DNA of 64,000 bases from SHZI01 sp038214295 (GCA_038214295.1 JBBQSA010000012.1:1-64000); one strand, 5' to 3'; counted from the stretch's first letter, positions 1-8,873 are shown. Translations and numbers: made by a program. Notes: generated by a model not told the origin, from the sequence alone.

Positions 1-1446
1 GTGCACCAGGCCGCGCAGATGTGCCGCCAGCGCGGCCGCATCGTGCTTGTCGGCGTGATCGGGCTCGAGCTGTCCCGCGCGGATTTCTACGAAAAGGAAC
101 TGTCCTTCCAGGTGTCCTGCTCCTACGGGCCCGGGCGCTACGACCCGTCCTACGAGGAGGAGGGGCACGACTACCCGGTCGGCTTCGTGCGCTGGACCGA
201 GCAGCGGAATTTCGAGGCGGTGCTGGACCAGCTCGCGGCCGGGCACCTGGCCACCGACAGCCTCGTGAGCGAGCGCTTCGCGATCGGCGACGCGGCCCGG
301 GGCTACGAGGTGCTGGCTTCCGGCAGCCCGCTGGCGATCGTGCTCCAGTACCCGGCAGATGACGCTGCCACCGTCGCTGGCGGGCGGGTTGTCGCGCTGT
401 CGCCGGCGGCGCTTTCCGCCGGCCCTGCCACGGCCCAGGCGACGCCTCTGGCCACGCCGATGCCCCCCGGCGCGGCACCGCGCGTCTCCGTCATCGGTGC
501 GGGCAACTACGCCGCCCAGGTGCTGATCCCGGCACTGGCGGCCACCGAGGCGCGCCTGCACACGCTGGTCAGCGCGGCCGGTGTCAGCGGCACCCGCACC
601 GGCCGCAAGCACGGCTTCGCGGCCGCCGCCACGGACGCTGCGGCCGCCATTGCTGCACCGGATGTGGACGCCGTGGTCATTGCCACCCGGCACGACACCC
701 ACGCTGAACTGGTCATCCAGGCCCTTACGGCGCGCAAGCACGTCTTTGTCGAGAAGCCGCTGGCGATCAACCGGCTCGAGCTCGACGCCATCGTGGCAGC
801 CCACGGGATTGCCGAGGCGGGCGGTTTCCGCCCCGTCGTGATGGTCGGCTTCAACCGGCGCTACGCGCCCCAGGTGATCCGCATCCGGCAGCTGCTCGCC
901 GCCACCGCCGAGCCGAAGGTCTTCGTGATGACGGTGAATGCCGGCGAGATCCCGCCGGAGCACTGGACCCAGAGCGACACGGTGGGGGGCGGCCGGATCA
1001 TCGGCGAGGGCTGCCACTTCGTGGACCTGCTGCGCTTCCTCGCCGGCAGCCCGATCCGCCGGACGCACGCGGTGCGCATGGGTCCCGCGCCCGGTATCGC
1101 CGTGCGGGACGACAAGGCAACCATCACCCTCGAGTTCGAGGACGGCTCCTTCGGCACCGTGCACTACCTGGCCAACGGCCACCGGTCGTTACCGAAGGAG
1201 CGTCTCGAGGTGTTCTGCCGGGGCGCGGTCCTGCAGCTCGACAACTTCCGCCGGCTGACCGGCTTCGGCTGGCCTGGATTCTCAAAGCTGAACCTGTGGA
1301 AGCAGGACAAGGGCAACGAGGCCTGCATGGCTGCATTCGTTGCGGCCGTTGCTGCGGGCGAGCCGTCGCCCATGCCCTTCAGTGAGTTGGTCGAAGTGAC
1401 CCGGGCCACCTTCGACGCCGTCGAGGCCATGCACGGGCGGTCATGA
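1..1446 (+). CDS. Bi-domain oxidoreductase (zinc-alcohol-dehydrogenase C-terminus fused to Gfo/Idh/MocA), 5' truncated by window
   Basis: NAD(P)-dependent sugar dehydrogenase-type protein of a surface polysaccharide cluster. Residues 1-118 look like the end of a medium-chain dehydrogenase (Rossmann piece RGRIVLVGVIG, then a C-terminal tail). After an Ala/Pro-rich linker (120-160) a complete Gfo/Idh/MocA unit begins, with nucleotide loop VIGAGNY (164-170) and the EKPLA motif (251-255) whose Lys is catalytic in that family. Full-length relatives are around 700 residues, so the GTG at base 1 is probably an internal Val and the gene starts outside the window. It overlaps the next gene by ATGA. 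Such fusions usually sit beside heparinase-like and glycosyltransferase genes, as here. Substrate unknown. Confidence 0.85.
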   Translation: MHQAAQMCRQRGRIVLVGVIGLELSRADFYEKELSFQVSCSYGPGRYDPSYEEEGHDYPVGFVRWTEQRNFEAVLDQLAAGHLATDSLVSERFAIGDAARGYEVLASGSPLAIVLQYPADDAATVAGGRVVALSPAALSAGPATAQATPLATPMPPGAAPRVSVIGAGNYAAQVLIPALAATEARLHTLVSAAGVSGTRTGRKHGFAAAATDAAAAIAAPDVDAVVIATRHDTHAELVIQALTARKHVFVEKPLAINRLELDAIVAAHGIAEAGGFRPVVMVGFNRRYAPQVIRIRQLLAATAEPKVFVMTVNAGEIPPEHWTQSDTVGGGRIIGEGCHFVDLLRFLAGSPIRRTHAVRMGPAPGIAVRDDKATITLEFEDGSFGTVHYLANGHRSLPKERLEVFCRGAVLQLDNFRRLTGFGWPGFSKLNLWKQDKGNEACMAAFVAAVAAGEPSPMPFSELVEVTRATFDAVEAMHGRS

Positions 1447-3188
1447 CCGCTGCTGCCGGCACCGGCGTGACCCGCGATCTCGCTGCCGAGGGCGCACCGG
1501 CCCGGCGCAGCCTGCTGCGGCGCCTGCCGCTGTATTTTCACACGCTCCGCCACTTGCAGGCCGGGCAGATCGCTGCCCAGCTGAAGCGCCGGCTGCTTCC
1601 GCCCCGGCTGCCGACGTCAGGGCCGGCGGTCACGCTGCGTAGTGGGCTTCGCTTCGAACCCTTCCTGCCGGCGCCGGAAGCGGCGACGGCTCCGGCTTCG
1701 GCGCCTGGCGAGATCCGCTTCGTCGGCCGGTCACGCCCCTTCGCACTGCCCCACCCGGACTGGGTGGCCGCCGATGCGCCGAAGCTCTGGCGCTACAACC
1801 TGCAGTACTTTGACTTTCTCGGTGGCACGGCCTTCAGTCCCGGCGAGAAGGCGCTGCTGATCGACGACTGGATCGCCCGGGTGCCGGTGGGGGCCACTGA
1901 CGCCTGGGAGCCGTACCCGGTGTCCCTGCGGGTCGTGAACTGGCTGAAATACCTGCTCACGTTTACGACCGGCGCGGCGCCGTCGACGTGGACGGCCAGC
2001 CTCTCGCACCAGCTCGCGGCGCTGGAGGGCGACCTGGAATACCACCTGCTTGCCAACCACCTGCTGAAGAACGGCAAGGCGCTCGCGTTCGCCGGTGTCT
2101 GCCTGGAAGGGCCGGCGGCAGCGCGCTGGCTCGCGCTGGGGCTCGACATCCTGGCGGCGGAGGCCGCGGCCCAGGTGCTGCCCGACGGCGGGCACGTGGA
2201 GCGGAGCCCGATGTACCACTGCATCGTACTCGAGGATTTCCTGGACGTGGTCAACCTGCTCACGCAGAACCCCGGGCTGGTGCCGGAGGCGAGGATCGAG
2301 CCGCTGCGCGCCGCCGCGCTGCGCGCCACCGGTTTCCTGCGGGCGATCCGCACGGGCGCCGGCGACATCCCGCTGTTCAACGACGCGGCCTTCGGCATCA
2401 CCCGGTCAGCCGCGGAGTTGCTGGCCTACGCGGAGCGGGTGCTCGGCGCGACGCTGCCTCCCGACCCGGCGGCGGACCGCATCGAGCTTAAGGACTCGGG
2501 TTACTTCGGCTACCGGCAGGGCGGCGACAGCCTGATCGTCGACTGCGGGCCGGTGGGCCCGGACTACCAGCCGGGCCACGCCCACTGCGACACGCTGAGC
2601 TGCGAACTGCACGTGGGCGGCGTGCCGATCCTGGTGGACAGCGGCACCTTCGACTACGAACCCGGTCCCTTCCGCCACTACCTGCGCAGCACCGCGGCCC
2701 ACAACACCGTGCGCATCGACGGTGAGGAGCAGTCGGAGATCTGGGGCGCGTTCCGCGTGGCGCGCCGCGCCCGGCCACTGGCCGCTCAACTTGGCGACTG
2801 GACCGGCGACACGCTGGTCTTCAACGGCGCCCACGACGGCTACCGGCGCCTGACCGGGCAGCCGGTCCATCACCGGCATATCCGGGTCGACCGGGGCCGC
2901 CGCTGGGAGATCCGGGATCGCGTCACCGGCGCGGGGCGTCACCGGGTCGAGAGCTTCCTGCACCTGCACCCGGCGGTCCGCGTGGAGCCGGCGGGTGAGC
3001 GGGAGTTCCGCCTGCTGGCCCCGGGCGGAGTGGCACTCCGGCTGACCTTCGGGCCGGCTGGGACGCTCCACCGGGTGACCGGTTACTATTGCCCGGAATT
3101 CGGTGTACGACTGGCGAGTGGGGCGCTGGTCCTTGAACACGCAGGCGCCCTGCCGGTGGACTTCCGCTACGTGTTCGAGCGGCTCTGA
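1443..3188 (+). CDS. Heparinase II/III family protein
   Basis: A 581-residue member of the heparinase II/III (alginate lyase-like) family. The N-terminal part (about 100-330) is the helical toroid, with aromatic pattern LWRYNLQYFDFL. The C-terminal part is the beta-sandwich with the family block GHAHCDTLS, a LVDSGTFDYE segment and AHNTVRIDG, which carry the conserved His and Tyr residues. There is no signal peptide, so it appears cytoplasmic; family members in capsule or exopolysaccharide loci are thought to act on nascent polysaccharide or be structural homologues, which is inference here. It starts by ATGA overlap with the upstream dehydrogenase and ends one base before the ATG of the glycosyltransferase, implying one operon. 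Confidence 0.88.
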   Translation: MTAAAGTGVTRDLAAEGAPARRSLLRRLPLYFHTLRHLQAGQIAAQLKRRLLPPRLPTSGPAVTLRSGLRFEPFLPAPEAATAPASAPGEIRFVGRSRPFALPHPDWVAADAPKLWRYNLQYFDFLGGTAFSPGEKALLIDDWIARVPVGATDAWEPYPVSLRVVNWLKYLLTFTTGAAPSTWTASLSHQLAALEGDLEYHLLANHLLKNGKALAFAGVCLEGPAAARWLALGLDILAAEAAAQVLPDGGHVERSPMYHCIVLEDFLDVVNLLTQNPGLVPEARIEPLRAAALRATGFLRAIRTGAGDIPLFNDAAFGITRSAAELLAYAERVLGATLPPDPAADRIELKDSGYFGYRQGGDSLIVDCGPVGPDYQPGHAHCDTLSCELHVGGVPILVDSGTFDYEPGPFRHYLRSTAAHNTVRIDGEEQSEIWGAFRVARRARPLAAQLGDWTGDTLVFNGAHDGYRRLTGQPVHHRHIRVDRGRRWEIRDRVTGAGRHRVESFLHLHPAVRVEPAGEREFRLLAPGGVALRLTFGPAGTLHRVTGYYCPEFGVRLASGALVLEHAGALPVDFRYVFERL

Positions 3189-4445
3189 ATGCGCATCCTG
3201 TTCCTGACACACTACTTCCCGCCCGAGGTCAACGCGCCGGCCAGCCGGACCTTCGAGCATTGCCGGGAGTGGGTGCGGAATGGCCACGAGGTGCACATTC
3301 TCACCTGCGTGCCCAATCACCCGGCGGGGCGGATCTACCGGGGCTACCGGAACCGCATCCTGCAGCACGAGACCCGCGACGGCATCCACGTGCACCGGGT
3401 GCTCACCCTGCCGGCGCCGAACGCCGGCTTTATCGGCCGGAGTCTCAACTACTTCTTCTACCTCGTGATGGCCACGCTCGTTGCGCCGTTCCTGCCGAAG
3501 CCGGCCGTGGTGGTGTCCACGTCGCCGCAGTTTTTCTGCGGACTCGCGGGCTACCTCGTCAGCCGGCTGAAGCGCGTGCCCTGGGTGCTGGAGATCCGGG
3601 ACCTGTGGCCCGAGTCCATCGTGACCGTGGGCGCCATGCGAGAGAGCGGCATCACGCGGGCGCTCGCCCGCCTTGAGTCCTTTGCCTATCGCAAGGCGGA
3701 TGCGATTGTCAGCGTCACCGAGTCCTTCGTGGCGCACATCGAGGCGCGGGGAGGCCGCGGCAAGGTGACGGTGATCACCAACGGTGTGGACCTGAAGTTC
3801 TTCCAGCCGGTCGAGGACGACCAGGCCCTGGCCACCGAGTTCGGCGTGTCGGGCCGCTTTGTCGCCGCCTACGTGGGGACGCATGGCATGGCCCACGGGC
3901 TCGACACGATCCTGCGCGCCGCCGCCCGGCTGCGGGACGAGCCGCGGGTGGCCTTCCTCCTCGCCGGTGACGGCGCCGAGCGGGAGCGGCTGATCCAGCA
4001 GCGCGATGCCCTGCAGCTCGGCAACGTGTTCATCGTTGGCCAGCAGCCCAAGGAGCGGATGCCGGGCATCTGGGCGCTGACCGACGTCAGTTTGGTCCTG
4101 CTCCGCAAGAGCCCGACCTTCGAGTCGGTGATTCCCTCCAAGATCTTCGAGGCCATGGGCATGGCCCGGCCGATCATCCTGGGCGTGCGGGGCGAGAGCC
4201 GGCGCATCGTCGAGGCGGCGGGCGCCGGCCTGTGCATCGAGCCGGAAAACGACGCTGAACTGGCCGATGCCGTCCGGCAGCTGGCGAATGACCCGGAGCA
4301 CGCCCGCGCCCTGGGCGCCACGGGCCGCCGCTTCGTCGAGCGGCATTACGACCGCCGGGTGCTCGCGGCCCGCTACGAGCAGCTGCTGGCCGACGTGGCG
4401 CTGCCGCCGCCCGCCGGGACGATTTCGCCCAGCGTCGGCCGCTGA
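3189..4445 (+). CDS. Glycosyltransferase family 4 (WbuB-like)
   Basis: A 418-residue retaining glycosyltransferase with two Rossmann-like halves (GT-B fold). The N-terminus MRILFLTHYFPPEVNAPASR is typical of the WbuB/WcaI-like GT4 subgroup that adds amino sugars during O-antigen, capsule or exopolysaccharide assembly. The sugar-nucleotide binding half contains YVGTHGMAHGLDTILRAA and the late block SKIFEAMGMARPII, equivalent to the E-x7-E region of GT4 enzymes. Its ATG follows the stop codon of the heparinase-like gene directly, so translation is likely coupled. It is the last gene of the + strand polysaccharide operon; the next gene is convergent. The sugar donor and acceptor cannot be told from sequence. 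Confidence 0.88.
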   Translation: MRILFLTHYFPPEVNAPASRTFEHCREWVRNGHEVHILTCVPNHPAGRIYRGYRNRILQHETRDGIHVHRVLTLPAPNAGFIGRSLNYFFYLVMATLVAPFLPKPAVVVSTSPQFFCGLAGYLVSRLKRVPWVLEIRDLWPESIVTVGAMRESGITRALARLESFAYRKADAIVSVTESFVAHIEARGGRGKVTVITNGVDLKFFQPVEDDQALATEFGVSGRFVAAYVGTHGMAHGLDTILRAAARLRDEPRVAFLLAGDGAERERLIQQRDALQLGNVFIVGQQPKERMPGIWALTDVSLVLLRKSPTFESVIPSKIFEAMGMARPIILGVRGESRRIVEAAGAGLCIEPENDAELADAVRQLANDPEHARALGATGRRFVERHYDRRVLAARYEQLLADVALPPPAGTISPSVGR

Positions 4446-4449
4446 TCCC

Positions 4450-5283
4450 CTAGCCCGGCTCCGGCTCCGGCTGCCCGGCGAGCCAGGCCAGCACCTGCCG
4501 GCTCCAGGCCTCCGGCTGCTCGTCCACGATGTCGTGGGTGCCACCCTCGAGCGCGGCAAAGGCAAAGTCCGGGCGCAGGTCCCGGGCCCGGCAGGAGGCC
4601 ACGTAGAGGTCGTCGCCGGTATTGGTGAGGATCAGCCCCGGCTGGGTGATGGCCCGCAGCGGCGCCCCGATGTCGTGGGCGAAGGCGGCCGAGTAGCCCT
4701 GGCGTTCGCCGGCGTCGGCGCCGAGCATCATCACCACGCCCCGGTGCATGGCCGCGACGTTCGTCCAGCCGGGCGTGAAGCGCGCCCGGCGGTCCCACAG
4801 TGTCTGCAGGTGGCTGCCATCCGCCCGGGGCTCCGGGCGGGGCGAAGCGGCGATGGCCGCGAGGTAGGCGGCCCGCTCTTCGGGCGTGAACAGGGGCGGG
4901 CCGTTCAGGATGACCCGCCGGATCCGCCGGGGCTCGAGGACGGCCAGCTCGGCGGCGATCGAGGCCCCCGTGTGGTGGCCGAGCACCGCGGCGGCTGCCA
5001 GGCCCAGGTGATCGAGCACGGCGACCACCGCGCGGGCATAGCCGCCGATCGTGGGGGCCCCGGCCGGCGGGGCGGACTGGCCGTAGCCTGGCGTGTCGAC
5101 GCCGATGGCCCGGATGCCGCCCTGCGCCAGCAGCGGGTAGGCCGCGGCGAACATGCCCAGGTGGCAAGGCGTCTGGTGCAGCAGCAGGAGCGGCGACCCG
5201 GCCCCCGTGTCCAGGAAATGGACCTGCCCGTCCGGCCCGTCCGCGTAGCCCTTAAAAAATGGGGACTTGAGAAATGGGGACAT
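4450..5283 (-). CDS. Alpha/beta hydrolase fold protein with His at the nucleophile elbow
   Basis: A 277-residue alpha/beta hydrolase. The oxyanion-side segment LLLLHQTPCH, the DTPGYGQS strand-loop and the late EGGTHDI (catalytic His) are as expected. The nucleophile elbow reads GHHTG (102-106), so His replaces the usual Ser/Asp/Cys; I recall related G-[YH]-HTG proteins in this superfamily, so it may be a real subgroup with unusual or no hydrolase activity. The only nearby ATG (5281-5283) lies inside a palindromic repeat, and residues 1-11 (MSPFLKSPFFK) are repeat-derived; homology-like sequence begins around ADGPDGQVHFLD. The gene is divergent from the flavoprotein gene and convergent with the glycosyltransferase. 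Substrate unknown. Confidence 0.75.
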   Translation of the reverse strand: MSPFLKSPFFKGYADGPDGQVHFLDTGAGSPLLLLHQTPCHLGMFAAAYPLLAQGGIRAIGVDTPGYGQSAPPAGAPTIGGYARAVVAVLDHLGLAAAAVLGHHTGASIAAELAVLEPRRIRRVILNGPPLFTPEERAAYLAAIAASPRPEPRADGSHLQTLWDRRARFTPGWTNVAAMHRGVVMMLGADAGERQGYSAAFAHDIGAPLRAITQPGLILTNTGDDLYVASCRARDLRPDFAFAALEGGTHDIVDEQPEAWSRQVLAWLAGQPEPEPG

Positions 5284-5347
5284 CCCTCATTTTCCCCGCT
5301 GTGGGCAGAAGAAGGAAAGGGGACGGAATTGAGGGATGTCCCCATTT
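5272..5347. repeat. REP-like inverted repeat between divergent genes
   Basis: A perfect 18-bp inverted repeat, left arm 5272-5289 (AAATGGGGACATCCCTCA) and right arm 5330-5347, around a 40-bp loop. A partial extra copy of AAATGGGGAC precedes it at 5257-5266. The outer 24 bases of the right side (5324-5347) recur identically at 7113-7136. The element fills most of the space between the start codons of the two divergent genes and provides the ATG used by the hydrolase. Short mobile palindromes of this kind are often spread by RAYT-type transposases; none is in the window. Confidence 0.8.
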
Positions 5348-5366
5348 ACCCATTTACAATGGCCCC

Positions 5367-6959
5367 ATGAGCGTAGCGCCCCAGACCTTGCCTGCGACCG
5401 GCCTGCTGGAGGGTCTCGCCGCGATTGTCGGCGCTGGCCACGTGCTGACCGACGACGACTCCCGCCGCTTCTACTCCACCGACGTCTTCCGGGAGGCAGA
5501 CGTCCTCTCGGCCGCCGTGGTCCAGCCGGGCACCGTGGACGAGCTGCAGGCGGTCATGCGGCTCTGCGCGCGCCACAAGGCGCCGACGGTGGTCCGGGGG
5601 GGAGGGGCGTCCTACACGGATGCCTACCTGCCGATCCGGGCGGGCACCCTGACCCTCGACATGTCCCGCCTCACGCGCATCGACCTCCACGCGGAGGATC
5701 TCTACGTCACCGTCGAGCCCGGCGTCACCTGGGCCAAGCTCTACGAGGCGGTCAGCGCCCGGGGTCTGCGCACGCCCATGTGGGGGCCGTTCTCGGGTCT
5801 CGCTGCCACTGTCGGTGGGGGCATGTCCCACTACGCGGTGAATTACGGCTCGGGACTCTACGGCGTGTCGGCCGAGTCGCTGGTCGGCATGGACGTGATC
5901 CTGGCAAGCGGGGAGATGATCTCCACCGGCTCGGGCGGCGGGCAGAACAGCCTGCCGTTCTTCCGCTACTACGGCCCCGACCTCACCGGTATCTTCGTCG
6001 GCGACGCGGGTGCCCTGGGCGTCAAGGCGCGGATGACCCTGCGGCTGATGCAGAAGCCCGCGGGCGTTGCCGCCAGCTCCTTCGGCTTCCCGACTGGCGA
6101 GAACTGCCTGAAGGCGCTGATGGAGATCGCCAAGCTCGGCGTCGTCGCCCAGAACTTCGCGCTGGACCCGCGGCAGCAGAAGACGGCCCTGACGCGCATG
6201 GAGTCGGCCAACCCGCTGGAAGCTGCCAAGTCGGTGTTTCTCTCGGCGCCCAACCCCTGGGACGGGGCTGTGCAGGTCATGCGCATGGGCGTCGCCGGCC
6301 GGAATTTCCTGAAGAACGCGGTGTACTCGGCGCATTTCGGTACCGAGGGCCTGACGCCGGGCGAGGCGAAGCTGAAGCTCGCCAGCGTCCGGTCGATCGG
6401 GGCGCAGTACGGCGCGGAAGTGGCCAACTCGATCCCCACCTATTTCAACGCCAACCCGTTCATGGAGATCACGCCGATCCTCGGCCCCAACGGCGAGCGC
6501 TGGAAGCCCACCCACGGCGTGCTGCCGTTCTCGGCCGTGCTGAAACACCACGCGGACTTCGAGGCGCTGGTGGCCGAGTACCGGGACCGGATGCGGCAGC
6601 ACCGCGTGCAGCTGACCCGCATGCTGATGACCTTCAGCACCAACTGCTTCATCTACGAGCCCACCTTCCTGTGGGAGGACGAGCGCACCGTCTACCACCG
6701 CCGCGTGTACCCGGCCGCCCTGCTGCCCAAGGTCCCCGAGCACGCCGCCAATCCCCAGGGGCGGGCGCTGGTGAAGGAGCTGAAGGGACGGATCCAGGAG
6801 CTGTGCAGCCGGAACGGCGCCAGCCACCTGCAGGTGGGCAAGGACTACCCCTACCTCGAGAGCCGCAAGCCCGGGACCCGGGCGCTGGTCGAGGGGCTGA
6901 AGCAGCTCCTCGACCCGGACGGGCTGCTGAACCCGGGGGCGCTGGGGCTGGCTCCGTAG
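5367..6959 (+). CDS. FAD-linked oxidoreductase, VAO/PCMH family (4-cresol dehydrogenase-like)
   Basis: A 530-residue flavoprotein. Residues about 45-230 form the PCMH-type FAD domain (VVRGGGASYTDAYLPIRAG, LTLDMSRLTRIDL, then GPFSGLAATVGGGMSHYA), and the rest is the FAD-linked oxidase C-terminal domain ending in LLDPDGLLNPGALGL, the usual end motif of VAO-family dehydrogenases. Characterised members such as p-cresol methylhydroxylase and vanillyl-alcohol oxidase oxidise para-alkylphenols, but lactate or glycolate-type relatives share the fold, so the substrate is open. The ATG at 5367 is chosen because the frame upstream is repeat DNA. No cytochrome partner gene follows. The next gene, an amidohydrolase, is 393 bp away behind palindromic DNA. 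Confidence 0.82.
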   Translation: MSVAPQTLPATGLLEGLAAIVGAGHVLTDDDSRRFYSTDVFREADVLSAAVVQPGTVDELQAVMRLCARHKAPTVVRGGGASYTDAYLPIRAGTLTLDMSRLTRIDLHAEDLYVTVEPGVTWAKLYEAVSARGLRTPMWGPFSGLAATVGGGMSHYAVNYGSGLYGVSAESLVGMDVILASGEMISTGSGGGQNSLPFFRYYGPDLTGIFVGDAGALGVKARMTLRLMQKPAGVAASSFGFPTGENCLKALMEIAKLGVVAQNFALDPRQQKTALTRMESANPLEAAKSVFLSAPNPWDGAVQVMRMGVAGRNFLKNAVYSAHFGTEGLTPGEAKLKLASVRSIGAQYGAEVANSIPTYFNANPFMEITPILGPNGERWKPTHGVLPFSAVLKHHADFEALVAEYRDRMRQHRVQLTRMLMTFSTNCFIYEPTFLWEDERTVYHRRVYPAALLPKVPEHAANPQGRALVKELKGRIQELCSRNGASHLQVGKDYPYLESRKPGTRALVEGLKQLLDPDGLLNPGALGLAP

Positions 6960-7352
6960 CTGGCGGCGTTCTGCATTCGTGGTGCTTCCCGCGGGCATCG
7001 GCGCGGCCCGCGCTCCGTAGCCCGCGGCAGCCCGGTCGGGGATCCCTTTCGCCTACCGTGCGGCACGGTGTGCGGCGAAAGGGACCCCGCCCACGCTGCC
7101 GCTGCGGGGGCGCGGAATTGAGGGATGTCCCCATTTCGGCGCTGCACCCGAGCGGCCAGTGGCGGGTGCCTCGCCCGCGACAAGACGTGTACTCACGTCA
7201 GCGGGCGGGGTCTCCCGCCGATGGCCGCGGGAAGCACCACGAATTCCGGGGATCCCTGACCGGGCGCCACGGGCGCTCCCCATCGGTTATCCTTGCCAAT
7301 TACGGCGCCAATTACGGCCCTGAATCAACATTTTCGACAGAACGAGGACACT
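6960..7352. repeat. Intergenic palindrome-rich segment (393 bp without a gene)
   Basis: No credible gene is present. The segment is bracketed by a 29-bp inverted repeat with one mismatch (6975-7003 against 7216-7244, beginning ATTCGTGGTGCTTCCCGCGG). Inside it are a 15/16-bp stem with a single bulge (7038-7053 with 7074-7088) enclosing ACCGTGC/GCACGGT, and a 24-base copy (7113-7136) of the repeat arm found at 5324-5347. This nesting looks like a non-autonomous mobile or BIME-like palindromic element rather than ordinary spacer. The last 60 bases hold the ribosome-binding site (ACGAGGACA) of the next gene. Confidence 0.7.
7113..7136 (+). repeat. Second copy of the 24-base repeat arm
   Basis: These 24 bases, containing TTGAGGGATGTCCCCATTT, are identical to 5324-5347. 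Here the opposite arm is missing, so only half of the palindrome is present. A more diverged relative may exist at about 8883-8907 (TTATGTCCCCTCTTTTCCATT). Confidence 0.85.
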
Positions 7353-8873
7353 ATGGCGACCCAGAAGGCGACTCCGAAAGCGGCCCCCACAGCGGCCAGG
7401 AAGGCCGACAAGCCCCAGTACGACCTCCTCATCAAGAATGTCCGTGTCGTGCGGCCGGGCGCCAGCATGGTGGAGTCCGGGGATATCGCGATCAAGGACG
7501 GCTGCTTCGCCAAGATCGCGCCGGTGATCCCCGCGGAGTCGGCGAAGGAAATCTACGACGGCAAGAACCGCCTGGCGTTCCCGGGCCTCGTGGACCCGCA
7601 CATGCACACGGGCATCTACTCGCCACTGGCGGAGGACGCCGTTACGGAAAGCCGGGCCGCGGCCCAGGGCGGTATCACGAGCAGCCTCAACTACATCCGC
7701 ACGGGCGGCTACTACCTGAACAAGGGCGGGCCCTACAAGAAGTTCTTCCCCGAGGTGCTAAAAATCTCCGCCGGCCGCTTCCACGTGGACTATGCCTACC
7801 ACCTGGCGCCCATGGACAAGCAGCACATCCGGGAGATCCCGGACCTCATCGACGACTTCGGTGTGACTTCCTTCAAGATCTACATGTTCTACGGGGGGCA
7901 CGGCCTGCACGGCCGGTCCACGAACCAGCACGAGTTCCTCATGATCAATGAGGACGAGAAGTACGACATCGCCCACTTCGAGTTCGTCATGCGCGGCCTG
8001 CGCAAGGCGATGGAGAAATTCCCGGACAGGGCTGCCGATCTTTCCCTGAGCCTGCACTGCGAGACGGCCGAGATCATGTCCGCCTACACCAAGATCGTGG
8101 AGGACGAGGGCAAGCTGAAGGGCCTGCCGGCCTACAGCGCCGGTCGCCCGCCGCACTCCGAGGGGCTGGCGATCTTCATCGCCTCGTACCTGGCCAACGA
8201 GACCGACCTGCCCAATATCAACCTCCTGCACCTGACGTCGCGCAAGGCGGTCCTGGCGGCGTTGCAGATGGCCGCCGTGTTCCCGCACATCAATTTCCGG
8301 CGGGAAGTCACCATCGGGCACCTGATGCTGGACACCGACTCCAAGGCCGCATCCTTGGCCAAGGTGAACCCGCCGATCCGCCCCCGGGAGGACGTGGAGT
8401 ACCTCTGGGAGCAGCTCCTGGCCGGCAACCTCGACTGGGTGTGCAGCGACCATGCCTGCTGCAAGCACGAGGACAAGGTCAACAAGAAGACGCCGGGCAA
8501 TATCTGGCTTGCCAAGTCCGGTTTCGGCGGCACGGAGTACCTGCTGGCGGCGCTCGTCAGCGAGGGCCGCAAGCGGGGCCTGACCTGGAACCAGATGGCC
8601 GCCCTGACCAGCTACAACGCCGCCCGGCGCTTCGGGCTGCACAGCAAGGGCGACATCGTTGAGGGCCTGGACGCCGACCTCGCGCTGCTCGACCCCAACG
8701 AGACCTGGACCGTCCGAGCGGCGGAATCCGAGTCCCAGCAGGGCTACACGCCCTTCGAGGGCCTCGAGTTGTCTGGCCGGGTCAAGACCACCTTCCTGCG
8801 TGGCCAGCGGATCTATGACAACAACCAGGTCGTCGGCAAGCCGATCGGACAATACCTCTCCCGCCCCTACTGA
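7353..8873 (+). CDS. Cyclic amidohydrolase of the D-hydantoinase/dihydroorotase family
   Basis: A 506-residue metal-dependent amidohydrolase. The TIM-barrel metal site is visible: HMH (83-85, in DPHMHTG), FKIYMFYGG whose Lys (about 174) is the carbamylated bridging ligand in hydantoinases, LHCETAE, LLHLTS, and CSDHA whose Asp is the catalytic base. Family enzymes hydrolyse cyclic amides such as dihydropyrimidines, hydantoins or dihydroorotate; the exact ring is not predictable, and an ordinary dihydroorotase is less likely given the length and the 20-residue Ala/Lys-rich N-terminal extension. The start at 7353 is supported by ACGAGGACA upstream. It is separated from the flavoprotein gene by repeat DNA and from the next gene by an independent promoter. 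Confidence 0.82.
   Translation: MATQKATPKAAPTAARKADKPQYDLLIKNVRVVRPGASMVESGDIAIKDGCFAKIAPVIPAESAKEIYDGKNRLAFPGLVDPHMHTGIYSPLAEDAVTESRAAAQGGITSSLNYIRTGGYYLNKGGPYKKFFPEVLKISAGRFHVDYAYHLAPMDKQHIREIPDLIDDFGVTSFKIYMFYGGHGLHGRSTNQHEFLMINEDEKYDIAHFEFVMRGLRKAMEKFPDRAADLSLSLHCETAEIMSAYTKIVEDEGKLKGLPAYSAGRPPHSEGLAIFIASYLANETDLPNINLLHLTSRKAVLAALQMAAVFPHINFRREVTIGHLMLDTDSKAASLAKVNPPIRPREDVEYLWEQLLAGNLDWVCSDHACCKHEDKVNKKTPGNIWLAKSGFGGTEYLLAALVSEGRKRGLTWNQMAALTSYNAARRFGLHSKGDIVEGLDADLALLDPNETWTVRAAESESQQGYTPFEGLELSGRVKTTFLRGQRIYDNNQVVGKPIGQYLSRPY

Noticed and set aside
2406..4565. A 719-codon open frame on the - strand
   Set aside because: It is antisense to the heparinase-like and glycosyltransferase genes and has no domain-like sequence.
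6960..7352. A CRISPR array or small RNA gene in the palindromic gap
   Set aside because: There are no regularly spaced direct repeats, and the symmetry is inverted; no RNA family is recognised.
5336..7951. An 871-codon open frame on the + strand overlapping the flavoprotein and amidohydrolase genes
   Set aside because: Its translation is low-complexity Arg/Gly/Pro/Ala-rich sequence, a frame-shifted shadow of two recognisable genes in GC-rich DNA.
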